Source: Aegilops tauschii subsp. strangulata (Eukaryota > Streptophyta > Magnoliopsida > Poales > Poaceae). Taken from it: a stretch of DNA of 64,000 nucleotides. The position numbers and the translations under genes are program-made. The stretch covers positions 141,748,885 to 141,812,884 of the forward strand of contig NC_053038.3 in the NCBI RefSeq assembly GCF_002575655.3, in the 5' to 3' direction. How positions within the stretch are numbered: the stretch's first letter is position 1; the number at the start of each line of letters is the position of its first letter. Positions 1 to 11,213 of this stretch are shown here, piece by piece. The notes under the pieces were generated by a model. The model made no database searches and had not been told where the DNA came from. It saw only the letters and a list, made by a program, of their open reading frames with translations.

Positions 1-2040
1 GAGAAAACGCTGAAGACTTCTCCACAAAACTCTCTGAAACTTCTCCCCCATTGGCATCGATTGCCAAAATGGGTGAAAAGCTTAGAAGGCCAATATAAAA
101 GGTGTTCCTACATAAATTGTGTATTTCTCAACAAGAGAGTGGAATGCAATACACATGTCCAACGGTAAATACATGGAGGAAAACAAACTATATTGAGGCC
201 CAAAGATTGCACAAGATAGATATGCCACAAAGACATAACAAAGAGAGAAACACGCAATCAACCAATCAAAAGATACCAATTGAAGCAAGCAATCAACGGA
301 TATCAATTGAGCCAACTAGACCAATGACCCTACATGCCACATGAATAAAAGATATTATGATATGAGCAAAAGAGTGTTCTAAAGAAACTAGAGAAGCTCC
401 CCATGATTTGTGCACACAAGAATATTCGTATTTGGATACAAAGTGCACAAAATAGGATCATAGCTCCCCCAAGATCAATAGAACCTCACGACAAGTGCAA
501 GATAGCAACATAGTGTTCTAAAGACACTCGTGAAGCTCTCCATGATTTGTGCACTCCTTACAATATTTGCATTAGGATACCAAGTGCACAAAATTGGATC
601 ATCACTCCCCGAAAATCAATAGAAACTCACAACAAGTGCAAGTGAGCATGTGGGAAACAAAGCCTAGCACTTACAACAAACAAATGGTTGAGCAACATAT
701 AAAAGAGGCAACTTAAGAGTAGGCTCAACCAAAATGATGTGTGTGAGTCATGGCAAAGCACTTGAGAAGACTAATGTACGAATGAGCATTAAGTATCAAC
801 ATAGTCTTGGATAGTGGAGATACAAGGTGCATGACATGTCCTCCCCACACACACCAAACTAGCAAAAGGGTTCACAAGCATACTAAAAATGCAAAATGAA
901 TAACCAACACTTGTGATAACCCATGGTGAAGATAGAAGATGAATGCCTCATCAAGAAGAGGGATACCAATTAAGATGGCAAAAGCCTCGTAGAGATAAGC
1001 ATGAGGAAAATAATCTTCACCACACAGGAGTGCATCAAGATGCAACGAGATAAGACATGCACTCAAGGCAAAAGCTTTCACGGAGCCACCAAAGAAATAA
1101 CAAGAAAGACAAGGTGGACGTGAAAGAAAGGATATCATCTAGAGATGTAATTTCCCTCAAGTGTATAAGGTTCTAGGTAGACAAGATCATGATGATATAT
1201 ATCTACAAAGAAGGATGTACACCCGAAATAGTTACAACACGAAGGAACAAGATATCCAAAAGAAGTCATAGATATACCAATAAGATATTTGCTTGGAAGC
1301 ATAGCACATGGCTAGATATGGTCTTATTGTACATAAATGAATTCCTACCACACAATCATCAAAGACATCACAACTAGCAACAAGAGATCATTGTCGGGAT
1401 GCTTTGAGAAAGGAAACAAGTATCACAAGAGAGAATGAATAACATGCCATGATGCAACCTACACAAGGTTGATACAAGAAATGTGTGCATGAAGTATATG
1501 AAGATACTTGTTACCGAGTTGACATTGGAAGGATGTAGTAGATACCAATTGAAGGTACAAAGTAGTTCATTGATCATCCTAGCTTGACTCCAAAGATCAC
1601 ATGGTGACAACACCTTCCTTGTGAGTGAGCCGAGCATCCAATGCATCTCCAATTGTTCCTAGAACAACAACACAAACAAAATGGTACCCAAACTCATTGG
1701 GACCAAAGAGTTAGAAACACCAACAATACATAGGACAAACTCCACATAAATATGTGCATATAGAAATGGAAATGAAATTCATGCACATCTCATCCAATTT
1801 GAGACTTGGTGGAGTTTCCCCTATATATTGGGTCAAGAGAGAAAGCATGCCAAGGAAACTACATGAAGTTAATATGCATGCTCAAGACTTTCAAGAACCG
1901 ATACCAAAATACAAGGAAATACCAAGTGAAAAGAATACCAAATGGAGAAATCATCACTTGGAAGATATCATTAAAAGATACATCAAGGAATGAGATATCC
2001 ATTGGATCATCACTTGGAAGATATCATATTTATCTATTTT
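1..2040. repeat. A-rich transposon-derived filler, no intact gene
   Basis: The first 2 kb is A/T-rich, purine-biased sequence with only short ORFs on both strands and no recognisable protein domain. The style, with many short phrases such as CAAGTGCACAAAAT recurring, resembles the non-coding internal part of a Triticeae LTR retrotransposon, probably on the minus strand. I see no LTR boundary, PBS or TSD, so the family is not assigned. Confidence 0.4.
374..650. repeat. Two-copy direct repeat, 139-bp spacing
   Basis: Two diverged copies of one segment lie head to tail, at 374-512 and 513-650. Both begin GTGTTCTAAAGA, continue with a CATGATTTGTGCAC core, then AAGTGCACAAAAT and GATCAATAGA-like and CAAGTGCAAG-like blocks in the same order. 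This is an old tandem duplication inside the A-rich repeat region. Confidence 0.75.
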
Positions 2041-2160
2041 AAAAGAAAATTTAAGCTGACTTGTGTTCTGTCAAGTACTAATAACGTCATTTCTTCCACT
2101 GAATCAATCTGCACTGCACTTCATTCGGTTTAAACATATTTCCATCTTGCATACTAAGTG

Positions 2161-3350
2161 GAATTAATCCCTCGCGTCCCTCGCATCGCTCTTGCGGGCG
2201 GCGTCGGGGGAACCTAACGTCCATCCCGCGACCGCCTCCTACACCATCTCCTCCCCTCGCTGCCGCCGGGCGAAGCCCGATGCGCGGCGGTGGCGGCGGG
2301 GCCTCTCTCTCCTCCCAGCGCATGGCTGCAGCGCGAGATGCGGCGGCGCGGCGGAGTCGTGGCGTTCATGCGGGGCAGGCGCGTCGGACGGCGCGGGCGG
2401 ACTGCCAGGCTGTGGCGGCTGCACGTGGGGTTTGCTCCAGGGCGGCGACGCGGGCATGGATCCAGCGCGGATCTGGTCCTACGGGCGCGGGCTCGGCCTC
2501 CCCGGGTCAGTCGGCAGGTCTCGATGGGGGATTCTCCTTGTTGGGATCTAGCAGCGATGGCCTGGATCGTCCTGATCCCGGCAGGGATGGCGGCAGTCCG
2601 TGCATGAGATGGAGGTTCTTCGAACAGATCTGGGTGAAAACCTGTCATCGTCTATTGCCATGGCCGACGGTGGCGGTGCTATTTGCGTCGTTCCCTTCCT
2701 GAAGGCATCGCTGTGGAGAAGTTCAATGCCACTCTCTGCTACCTCCAGGGGAAGCCCTAGACCAGTAGGTCGGATGACGGCGGCTCTCCAGTGTCGTTTC
2801 CCCCTTGGGGGCGTCATTTTTGGAGGTTCACACGGGCTCGAGGGACTGGAGGACGGCTTCTTTGGTGGAGCGGTGCTTCATCTTACACATTGTTGGCGAC
2901 GGATCTTGGCGGCGTGGCGCTGTGGAGACTCGGCGTCCGATGCGCGGAGATGGACTCGCGCAGGAGGAGGATGCTTTCTGGCGTCATGGTGGCATCAATG
3001 GCAGAGAAGCCTGGCAAGGCCGGTGCGTTAGTTTTCTATGAAGATGGATTGGTGGAAGATGGCCGCGACAACACATGAGAGTGCGTCGGACCGGTTTGTG
3101 CCCCAAACCCAGTATGTGGCTTGGTTGGGGCCTCTGGCTTTAGATGTTAGGCATTTGTGTGATGTCTATTTGGTATTAGGCTCGGGCACCCCTCCATCAT
3201 ATGGATAGAGTTAGCGACAGATGTTGCTAAGATAGTGGCTTCAGACTACCTGATTTATTACTTTGTATGGTCTCTGTGAATAATCAATAAAATGGCTGCA
3301 TGCATCGCCCAGATGCAGAGGCCGGGGGTAATCCTCCTTTTAAAAAAAAA
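2161..3350 (+). mobile_element. Non-LTR-retrotransposon-like (LINE/SINE-like) insertion with A tail
   Basis: A GC-rich block (2170-3090) passes into a conserved-looking 3' part at 3100-3340 that ends AGATGCAGAGGCCGGGGG, then a pyrimidine stretch and nine A residues at 3342-3350. From memory this terminus is common at the 3' ends of Triticeae LINE-type elements. No reverse transcriptase or endonuclease ORF is visible in 1.2 kb, so the copy is either 5'-truncated or a non-autonomous derivative. Overlapping ORFs on both strands in the GC-rich part are best explained by base composition. Target-site duplications are not convincing. A processed pseudogene is the main alternative. Confidence 0.5.
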
Positions 3351-4234
3351 CAACGTGACTTAACAAGTGAAGTATTGGCATTTGTTATTACTAAACATTC
3401 ACTCATCTCCTGTAACCAAGCTGAGAGGTTCATAATGTAAAAAGTCACTAAGACAGAGCTAGACTCCTTGTAGAATTTTTTCCTTGGCAATTCATGTATT
3501 TGCCCGATTTGCCTGGCAAGAATAGTAGGATTATTCCAGGTTTGTTTTATTTCACTTGTCATCCCATGCTTTATCCCACTGTTAAGTGTACCGACTAATG
3601 ATGTCCCTAGAGATTCTCTTGCTTAGGGGTTTCCTACATGAGTTGCTACTGTTGTTTGTTTTAGATATTTAGTTTAAGATCTAAATTTCACCAATATATG
3701 TGTTTTGTTTACGTTCTCTGACGTGTTTAGATGAACCTAATCACTTATGTTTATATGGATGCTATCTTCTTTTACTTATGATGTTTTTGAAAGCATTTCT
3801 GCGTAAGCAAAATGTGTCATGGGCCAGTATGCTGGAATAAACTCATATAGCCAGTTCATTTTTACCCTCTCTTTGCACGTATGATTGGGACTAGCGAATT
3901 CAAATATACAAATATGTTTTTAGAGCAAGGATGAGAAGCACTCTACACACAACCACAAGGATGATTATTCAGGTGTTTCTAGGATGGTGGAACTTGAGGT
4001 CAAACTGCATTTCTGGCATATACTTGCTGAAACATACATAAGTATGTGTTATTTCTTATAGGTTTGCACCAGAATCAAGCATTAGTACAATTGGAATTGG
4101 AATGATGAAAACACTTGTCTGAGCACAAGTGATCCTCATAATAGCAAGTTTCTAATAAATTCTGGAACTCTTCGGGAGGTTTAAGTCAGCAAAGATAGCA
4201 TGTTCGCATGTGTCAAATCACTTTTTTGTACATA
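3351..4234. other. Unique-looking AT-rich spacer
   Basis: I see no ORF with domain similarity, no terminal repeats and no RNA gene here. It is ordinary AT-rich spacer. Confidence 0.5.
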
Positions 4235-4326
4235 ACTTGTCGTGGTTTTAGTTCAAAATTACTTGTCGTGGTTTTAGTTCAAATTTGAACTAAAACCACG
4301 ATGAGTAATTTGGAATGGATGGAGTA
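4235..4326. mobile_element. Stowaway-type MITE, rearranged end
   Basis: The right half reads as a typical Tc1/Mariner Stowaway hairpin: ACTTGTCGTGGTTTTAGTTC at 4261-4280 pairs with the GAACTAAAACCACGATGAGT arm that follows, and the end is a degenerate GGATGGAGTA. The left terminus is replaced by a second direct copy of the arm at 4235-4260, so one end has been lost or duplicated. Confidence 0.8.
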
Positions 4327-4640
4327 CCTTCAAGGATGAGTCTAGACCCACCGAGGTGCATAAGCTAGATATGTGCGCACATGAATGCTGAGGAGGCGTG
4401 CCAATGGCACGCCCCAGCCACTAGTTTTACTTTCCAGCTGGCGTGAACCATGGCCTTCCAATTCTTTTTGTTGCATGCATTCCAATCTTAGACGGCATGC
4501 ATATAGAAGAACAATGCATGGGTCCTCTTATTCGTTATTCCGTCTACGTTCATACTTTATTTTTCAAAAAGGAAAAAACACGATGAATAATTGTTAAAGG
4601 CTTTCAAATCTTTACACAATTTTATATAAAAAATTCCAAA

Positions 4641-4715
4641 CACCACTTTTCCATCCGATGATTGTGCGCAGCTGAAGGAGCCATCGTTGGAGGACATGAA
4701 TGCGGCTTGGTCAAC
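4641..4715 (+). repeat. Copy 1 of a diverged two-copy segment
   Basis: This segment resembles 5471-5546 in order and spacing: a CCGATGAT block, an AGCTGAA/AGCTAAA block and GAGGACATGAATGCGGCTT against GAGGACATAAATGCGGCTT. The two copies lie in direct orientation about 830 bp apart, with a Stowaway MITE (4971-5051) between them. I do not recognise the source. Confidence 0.55.
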
Positions 4716-4970
4716 TATATACTCCATCATCACGTAGAAACATGCGATGATTTTTGTTCTTCGTGTGCAACGCACAGACACATGTACTATCTGTTGCCTT
4801 TCAACTTACAAATCTTCAATTGGATGAGTTGTTTTTCTTTTTGTGATGATCAAGGATTTCACACAATGAGGCTTTGGTACGAAGTTCTTATCATGTGATT
4901 TCATGATTCGCATTATGCTTACATGAAGATTTATGTTTCGGCCTTAGATGGGCATGCAAGTTGAATTGTA

Positions 4971-5051
4971 CTTCCTCCGTCCTATAATATAAGAACGTTT
5001 TTCAAGCTATGTTAACTTGAAAAACGCTCTTATATTATGGAAAGGAGGGAG
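4971..5051. mobile_element. Complete Stowaway MITE, 81 bp, TA target duplication
   Basis: Terminal inverted repeats start CTTCCTCCGTCCTATAATAT and are mirrored by the right end, which finishes AAGGAGGGAG. The arms pair almost throughout (ACGTTTTTCAAG against CTTGAAAAACGC). TA dinucleotides at 4969-4970 and 5052-5053 flank the element, as expected for Tc1/Mariner-mobilised MITEs. It has no coding capacity. Confidence 0.93.
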
Positions 5052-5470
5052 TAACATGTACTTAAAAAGATGATGTACTTGTGCTTCTCCTATGATTATT
5101 GGGCTAGGGGTGTGTGTATACGTGGCGCTGCTCGACCATGATGGGGTGTGTACGTGGCACCGCTCGATCGTGTTTACTGGCCGCCGGAGGCTTTTTACTC
5201 ATGAGAAAGATAGGGAAGTTTTTTTATTGACAGTGTGGAACGGGAAGATGTGTGCATGCAGTTCTGTTTATTTGTTTTAGACAAACATCCCCTGTTGTGT
5301 ATGTGAAATGTTTACGTTTCAGACTTCGGATCAAGTTCAAGTAGTGCAAAAATAAAAAGAACATAATCTTGTAAACCAAACAAAAAACATTCTACAAAAA
5401 AATGAATGTAGTAAAAATCTACTTGCGCTTGAATATAATAAAATCTATAGAAATAATCCCACTTCGATCC

Positions 5471-5546
5471 ACCACTACTCTTTCACCCGATGATAGTGGG
5501 AAGCTAAATGAGACTTTGTCAGAGGACATAAATGCGGCTTTGTCAA
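5471..5546 (+). repeat. Copy 2 of a diverged two-copy segment
   Basis: This is the partner of the segment at 4641-4715. The shared blocks end in an AATGCGGCTT...GTCAA motif. Flanking sequence differs, so the repeat is short. Confidence 0.5.
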
Positions 5547-5705
5547 TTTTTATAAATTGGGACACTAACAATCATACCATCATCAACGGCGGTATCAAAC
5601 ATAAAACGTTGGAACACTAATGAGTCAGAAGAAATGTGTGATGAGTTTTTCTACCACTCCAACGCATGGGCACATTAAATTAATGCATGTAAAGGTTTAA
5701 GTCAA

Positions 5706-5984
5706 TTTTTTTAAAAACATAGTACAGATATCGATGCTCATAAACACGTACATACACTCAGCCCTATGAACGTACGCATGCATATCATACCCCTATAAGC
5801 ACCGAGCGACAACACCAGCAAGTTTTGAAATTGATGAAGTCATCACAAGTACCTCACTATCGACGAGACCGTCGCTTCCAATTGAAAATTATTTCGCCTT
5901 AATGAGACCCCAAAGTGTCATACCTGGGGTGGTTGGATTGGGGTACCACTGCCCTCCTAACCATTCAATCAAATGTTGGTTGTC
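5706..5984 (-). mobile_element. Au-type SINE, minus orientation
   Basis: Read on the minus strand, the element begins near 5984 with a GGTTAGGAGGGCAGTGG A-box-like segment, passes a region of degraded B-box character and a GTGAGGTACTTGTGATGACTTC-like central part, and ends in a GTGTTTATGAGC...TCTGTACTATG tail followed by a T/A run (5706-5712 on plus). The layout matches the second, better preserved copy at 51266-51556. SINEs of this kind are Pol III-transcribed and non-coding. This copy is considerably diverged. Confidence 0.75.
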
Positions 5985-6357
5985 ATGGTTAAAACGAAAC
6001 AGACAAATCCAAGTAACTGCCCCTTTTTATTCGGTGCTCACGCATTCATGCCGCGTAATAATTGACATTAAAGCATGATTTATATTTCTTCTATACCTCG
6101 GCATGCGCATCCCTACCCCATCATAATGTGCTGATGGGTGTTTTGGTGGACACCTCAGTTTTATCTCCCGTTGCAAACGCACGGGCATATGTGCTAGTTT
6201 CATACATATAGTAAAGATAGCCTACAACAACTAAAAAATAATTGAAATCCACTTCACCTCAAATGTAACTTGATGATGTAAAATAAAGACCAATGATCCA
6301 CATATAATATAAACTAAGATCTACTTGATGCACTTAACATATTCCTGTAGAAGGTCA
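5985..6357. other. Spacer with a possible transposon terminus
   Basis: No gene is visible. A CCCGTTGCAAACGCACGGGC motif near 6170-6190 resembles a terminus common in grass non-autonomous DNA transposons, but I cannot find a partner end. Confidence 0.35.
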
Positions 6358-6478
6358 GAAATCTATATATATATATATATTGCTTGTGTGGGATCGTTAT
6401 GAGTTGATATATATATATTTATTGATAAAATCTTTGTATTGATATATATATATATATATATAATCAATACAAAGATTT
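6358..6478. repeat. TA microsatellites with a flanking hairpin
   Basis: Several TATA runs occur. The one at about 6444-6462 is the loop of a perfect 16-bp inverted repeat, with arms AAATCTTTGTATTGAT at 6428-6443 and ATCAATACAAAGATTT at 6463-6478. No coding role is seen. The structure is a likely cruciform or assembly-difficult site. Confidence 0.85.
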
Positions 6479-6589
6479 AGTTGAGTTAACGTATACATAT
6501 AGATTTCTCATGCACATATGCAATCTACATTTTTATCAATAAATCGCTCAACATCTTCTTCTTTCTCCACAACACCGGTCCATGTTCGC

Positions 6590-7321
6590 TGATGACCCAC
6601 AAGTATAGGGGATCAATCATAGTCATTTCGATAAGTAAGAGTGTCGAACCCAATGAGGCGCAGAAGGAAATGACAAGTAGTTTTCAGCAAGCACTGAAAT
6701 TGTCGGTAACAGGTAGTTTGATAACAAGACAGTTTGTAACAAGTAACAAGTAACAATAGTAACAATAAGTGTAGCAAGGTAGCCCAATCCTTTTTATAGC
6801 AAAGGATAGGCCGAGACGGTCTCAGATAATAAGAAAAACATTCTTGAGGACACACGAGAATTTCATCTAGTCACTTTCATCATGTTGGTTTGATTTGCGT
6901 TCGTTACATTGATAATTTGATATGTGGGTGGACCGGTGCTTGGATGCTGTTCTTAGTTGAACAAGCCCCCCACTTATGATTAACCCCTCTCACAAGCATC
7001 CGCAACTACGAAAGAAGAATCAAGATAACAATCTAACCATAACATTAAACATATGGATCCAAATCAGCCTCTTACGGAATAGCGCATAAACTAGGGTTTA
7101 AGTTTTATCACTCTAGCAACCCATCATCTAATAACTACTCCACAATGCATTCCCTTAGGCCCAAAGATGGTGAAGTGTCATTTATTCGACGTTCACATAA
7201 CACCACTAAGGGAATCACAACATACATATCAACAAAATATCGAACGCATACAAAATTCACATGATTACTAGCAACATGACTTCTCCCGTGGCCTCAAGAA
7301 CAAGGGCAACATAATATTTAT
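6590..7321 (-). mobile_element. BARE-1/WIS/Angela-type LTR fragment, inverted
   Basis: The plus strand starts TGATGACCCACAAGTATAGG, the reverse complement of the 3' terminus of the solo LTR at 13239-14558 (which ends CCTATACTTGTGGGTTATCA). The following GGTTCGACACTCTTACTTAT block is also shared, on the opposite strand. The similarity weakens further in, suggesting a related subfamily and not the same one. The fragment stops at 7321 where a CACTAC terminus begins, so the 5' part of this LTR is missing here. Confidence 0.8.
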
Positions 7322-8740
7322 CACTACTGCAAGATGCTCCTAACGCGACACTACAATCAGTGACCCTTTGATGAAACTGTGTGCGATGCATTAATCGCAA
7401 ACGGTGGTGTAATAAAACCGTCAAAAATGAGAAGAACTGTTTGCAATTGCGTAGTCATCAAACACGATTGAGATCAGAGATGCGTGTGCAATGTGTGGCA
7501 TACGGTTAATCCATAAGAAATATTTGTGATGATCCAGAACAACAGAAACTGTCAGCCAGATGAGGGCGTGTGCGATATACGACATGCAGTTTACTAGGAT
7601 GAGCTGTGTGTGATTAGGCAACACAATAGAATCGGTCAGCCAAATCAAGGTGTGTGCCATGGAGGGCATACAGTTCACTAGGATGAACTATTGCGATGAG
7701 CCAAGACAACAGAAACAGTTCAACTGAACAAGATGCGTGTGATGCGCGGCAAACAGGTCCGTAATCAGAAATGTGTGCGAAGACCAATAATAACACAGAC
7801 GATTGCTGCTAATAAGCCATGTGATTTGCTCTGTCTACAGAAGAACAACATATATATAACTAAAATAAATATCCAATTACATAAGTGACTATACAGATCA
7901 TTTGTACACACCTCAATAAACAATTGCATGCATTCTAAACTAGGAGAAACGATCGTCTAGTCATCTACTTCTTTTGACGCTCCCGCCACTACTCCGTGGC
8001 TCGGTCCCTGGTCTGGGGTAGGACGAAGACACTTCTCATGTCAATGATCCTCCTGTACATCTTGTAGCTTGTGTACGCGTCCTTAGCCGCGTACTTGACG
8101 TGTTCTTCATCTAGTCTCTGATGCTAGGCACTGTGCCAGGCATTCCTTTCCTTCTTGCTCTCATCCTTCATCTTCATGTAGTAGGGGACGATGATGGCCG
8201 AGGCGAGGTTAACTAGGGAGTTCTGTTTGTTGTTGTCGCTGCCCTAGACCTTGTAGTGGTCACGAATGTTGACAAGATTCTGGCAGGTCAAGCCCGAAAC
8301 CTTGAGCGCTTTCAGATCGTTGGTGCTGTCCACCGTAATGAAAGTATAGTCGGAGTTGTTGATAAACCTGGAGAAACGCTTGCAAGGCCTTGTGGCCTGG
8401 TGGTAGTGGTAGATGAGGACGTCATGTCGCATGCACAACTGGGTGACGACAACCTTCTCATCTTGCCTGGCACGACAGCTGGTGAACTCGAGGTCGAAGC
8501 CGACCACTTGGTACTTGTCCTCAGCAAGCAACTGCTCCATAGTTTGGATGGAGCTCTCCACCGAGACCGACTCGTTCATGTACACCACCAATAGTTCCTT
8601 CCCCCTCACGTGGGTGTCCACTACATGATGTGTGGTGAACTACCCCCCGTTGTCATCGTCGGCCGCTGGGAGCGCCATTGGAGCCACGGGGAGCGCCATT
8701 GGAACCACTGGATGTCCTCTTTGTATGTGTCGTCGTGGAT
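7322..8740. mobile_element. CACTA-like transposon, copy 1 (left end plus exonuclease gene)
   Basis: It begins CACTACTGCAAGATGCTCCT, almost identical to the start of copy 2 at 26601. It is followed by about 0.5 kb of degenerate subterminal repeats (GTGTGCGAT, GCATACGGTT, ATGAACTATTTGCGATGA-like phrases repeated roughly every 90-100 bp). It then carries a minus-strand exonuclease relic. The CACTAC terminus and subterminal repeats fit the CACTA (En/Spm) superfamily, but no transposase and no right terminus are visible. The element is cut off at 8740 by the Copia 5' LTR. Confidence 0.6.
7965..8678 (-). pseudogene. 3'-5' exonuclease (WRN/DEDDy-like) relic, copy 1
   Basis: The reading starts at an ATG at 8678 and can be followed to a stop at 7965, but a TAG 13 codons in and later stops break it. 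The longest open piece is 8621-8244. Three exonuclease motifs are visible in order: VVGFDLEF (Exo I, DxE), VDSTNDLKAL (Exo II Asp) and, after a stop, HVKYAAKDAYTSY (Exo III, Y-x3-D). This order and spacing fit the DEDDy family that includes the Werner-syndrome exonuclease domain, which removes nucleotides from DNA 3' ends in known members. There is no helicase part. A second copy lies at 27358-28078. It sits antisense within a CACTA-like element, so it is probably a captured gene that moved with the transposon. Confidence 0.7.
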
Positions 8741-10217
8741 TGTAAGTGCATATAGTGCCCCTTAGTGATTTTGGTGTACTGAAGACTTATAGGTTAAGGG
8801 ACTAATGTGTTTGTAAGTGTACACAGGTTCTATAAGTCTCTGAGGAGTTTGATATTTACAAAGAAAGTCGACCCCTAAAAAATGAATGTCTTCAGTTGAA
8901 GACTTTGGTTTTCTTGTAGACTTTGAAAATGAAGAAATTAGTGTGACCATGAAGATATTGATATCGATGCGAGGATTATGAAGAGTGAAGACTTTTGTTT
9001 TTGCAGTTCCATTTTCTCTTTCTTGAGTCATAGGAAACACCATACTGTTAAAGGGGGTCGAGGTAAAACTAAGGAAAAGTTTCCGAGTGATGCTCATCTC
9101 AAAGCCTACACATACCCAATCATTTGAGTGAAGCCTTTGGAAATCTCATATAGTTCAGTCAAGTTCTTCAGTGACAGAGACGAAGATCTTCTGTTCTCTG
9201 AGGAATTTATTCTAATTGAGGAGTTAGCAATTCACCAGTGCGGATTACCTACAGTGAGGAACATGACACCCTCGAGGAATTTCAGAGCTCAAATTTCCGA
9301 CTGTTGCTATGCTATGCGCCAGCTGTCCCAAATATCTTATCCACCTAATGGTCATATCATTGAAGGGCATTTATGGCTTATCATGTCAGGCTGCTCCCCG
9401 GCTATAAATAGTTGCCCCCTTCAACCACTAGCTGGTTGGCTGCTCCAAGAGAAAATGACACTTGTCATTTAGAGCATCCCATCCTCCGAGGACTTTGAGA
9501 GAAAATCATCAGTGAGGAAAAACCTAAAACCCAGACACCTACAACCCAAAGTGATTGAGAATCACTTCAAAGATTGTTCCTGTGTGGAACCGACGCTTGT
9601 TACCTTTGAAGACCGTGCATCTTCCAGACGGTTAGGCGTCAAGGTCTAGAGCATCCAAGAGGAATTGTGGATCGCCGAGTGACCAAGTCTCCGAAGGTTT
9701 GGAAGTCACCTGAAGACTTACCATGAGTAATTGGGCGAGGTCTGTGTGACCTTATCTCAAGGACATTATAGTAAGGACTGTGTGTCCTTTGGTTTAAATA
9801 CCAAGCTACTCCAACGAGATGTACAACTGTCACAGCAGTTGGAACTGCTCTACCAAATCATTGTCTTCACCGGGCTACTAGTTCTATTTCCTCAACCCTT
9901 TCATTTCCTCGCACATGTGTTGATGAAATTGATCATTACTTTTTGAAGACTTTGACTGAAGACTTTCTCAATTTCCTCAATCCTATTTCTTCAGTCATCT
10001 TGTCTTCTGCCTACTTATCTTGTTTACACGCTACCTGTGCTCTGTGTACGTTTCATTTCCATGATGACAATGCTATTGTCTTGTTATGCATGCACCTGAG
10101 TACTTACTCTGCTGCCTGTAGTTTATCACTTAGCAAATTCCTCAAGTAGTATTTCCCCCGCGATGAATTTCTAAAAATCGCCTATTCACCCCCTCTAGTC
10201 GATATAACGCACTTTCA
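8741..10217 (+). repeat. 5' LTR of the Copia element, 1477 bp
   Basis: The LTR opens TGTAAGTGCATATAGTGCCC and closes GATATAACGCACTTTCA, giving the TG...CA termini of an LTR. It is rich in GAAGA/CTTCA repeats. The PBS follows two bases later, which fixes the 3' boundary. The 5' flank is TGGAT, but a matching target duplication cannot be tested because the 3' end of the element is missing. Confidence 0.9.
9402..9410 (+). promoter_or_regulatory. TATA box of the Copia LTR
   Basis: CTATAAATA lies two thirds of the way through the LTR, followed by a C-rich start region, as expected for the U3/R junction of a Copia LTR promoter transcribing the element to the right. Confidence 0.65.
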
Positions 10218-10219
10218 AT

Positions 10220-10231
10220 TGGTATCAGAGC
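10220..10231 (+). other. Primer-binding site for initiator tRNA-Met
   Basis: TGGTATCAGAGC follows the LTR after a two-base spacer. It is complementary to the 3' end of plant initiator Met tRNA, the usual primer of Copia reverse transcription. Confidence 0.92.
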
Positions 10232-10912
10232 AAGGTACTCCCTTGTTCTGTGTGATTTTGGTTTAACCACCTGGAGTTTTAGTTATGTCGACTGCAAGCA
10301 TAATCAAGGTCTCGGCTGGGTGTCCTACCTTCGATGGGATGGACTACCCCTACTGGAAGAACAATATGCGCATGCATCTTGAGGCAATTGACAATGATCT
10401 CTGGTACGTTGTGGAAAATGGCGTTCCCTCCATCACTACTTCCGTGAACGCTGCTGATGTGAAGAGATTCAAGCAACTCGACTCTCATGTGAAGAATATC
10501 ATATGTGGTCATCTGAGCAAAGGATAGTACGGCAGAGTGAGTGCTTTGGAGTCTGCAAAGCTTATCTGGGATAAGCTGTCCAAGGTCAACGAAGGAATCT
10601 CAACCCAACATGATTCTTGAGTTGACGTTCTTCGCAATCTCTTCAATCGCTTCAAATGACTCGACAATGAAAATGGTCAGCAAACCTTCGATCGCCTTAC
10701 TAACATCTCAAATGAGCTTCAAACACTTGGTGCCACTGACATCACTGACCATGAGGTGGTGAAGAAATTGCTGAGATCACTTGATTCCTCATTCGATACA
10801 CTGGGACTGATGATTCAAGAATGTGGAGACTACAAGTCACTAGATCCTGTTGATATCCTTGAGAGGCTGAACACTCATGAATTCTAACAAGCTGAGAAGA
10901 GAGACCTCTATG

Positions 10913-11213
10913 GGCCAAGCCATGGAAGATCACGAGCACTGAAGGCCAAGGCAATTTACTCATCTGAAGAGGAAGATTCTGACAGCAGCCTTGGTGATCC
11001 TGAGGAACTAAGCTAGGAGCTAGCAATGCTCATGAGGAAATTCCAGAAGTTCTCAAGGCGTGGCCATTTTGGAAAATCTTCAAGAGGTGATGACTTGATT
11101 ACAAGCCATGGAAGATCACGGGCACTGAAGGCCAAGGCAATTCTTCAAGACGTGATGACTTGATTACAAGCCATGGGAGATCACGGGCACTGAAGGCCAA
11201 GGTAATTCTTCAT
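10913..11213 (+). repeat. Three copies of a short gag segment
   Basis: The phrase around AGCCATGGAAGATCACG followed by GCACTGAAGGCCAAGG occurs at about 10917, 11104 and 11168. The last two copies are part of a roughly 63-bp tandem duplication that includes GTGATGACTTGATTACA. The 63-bp unit is a multiple of three, so the duplication itself did not have to shift the frame. Confidence 0.8.

Noticed and set aside
2192..3078. Several 70-145 codon ORFs in both directions
   Set aside because: Same composition effect in the GC-rich non-LTR-like element; no reverse transcriptase or other domain.
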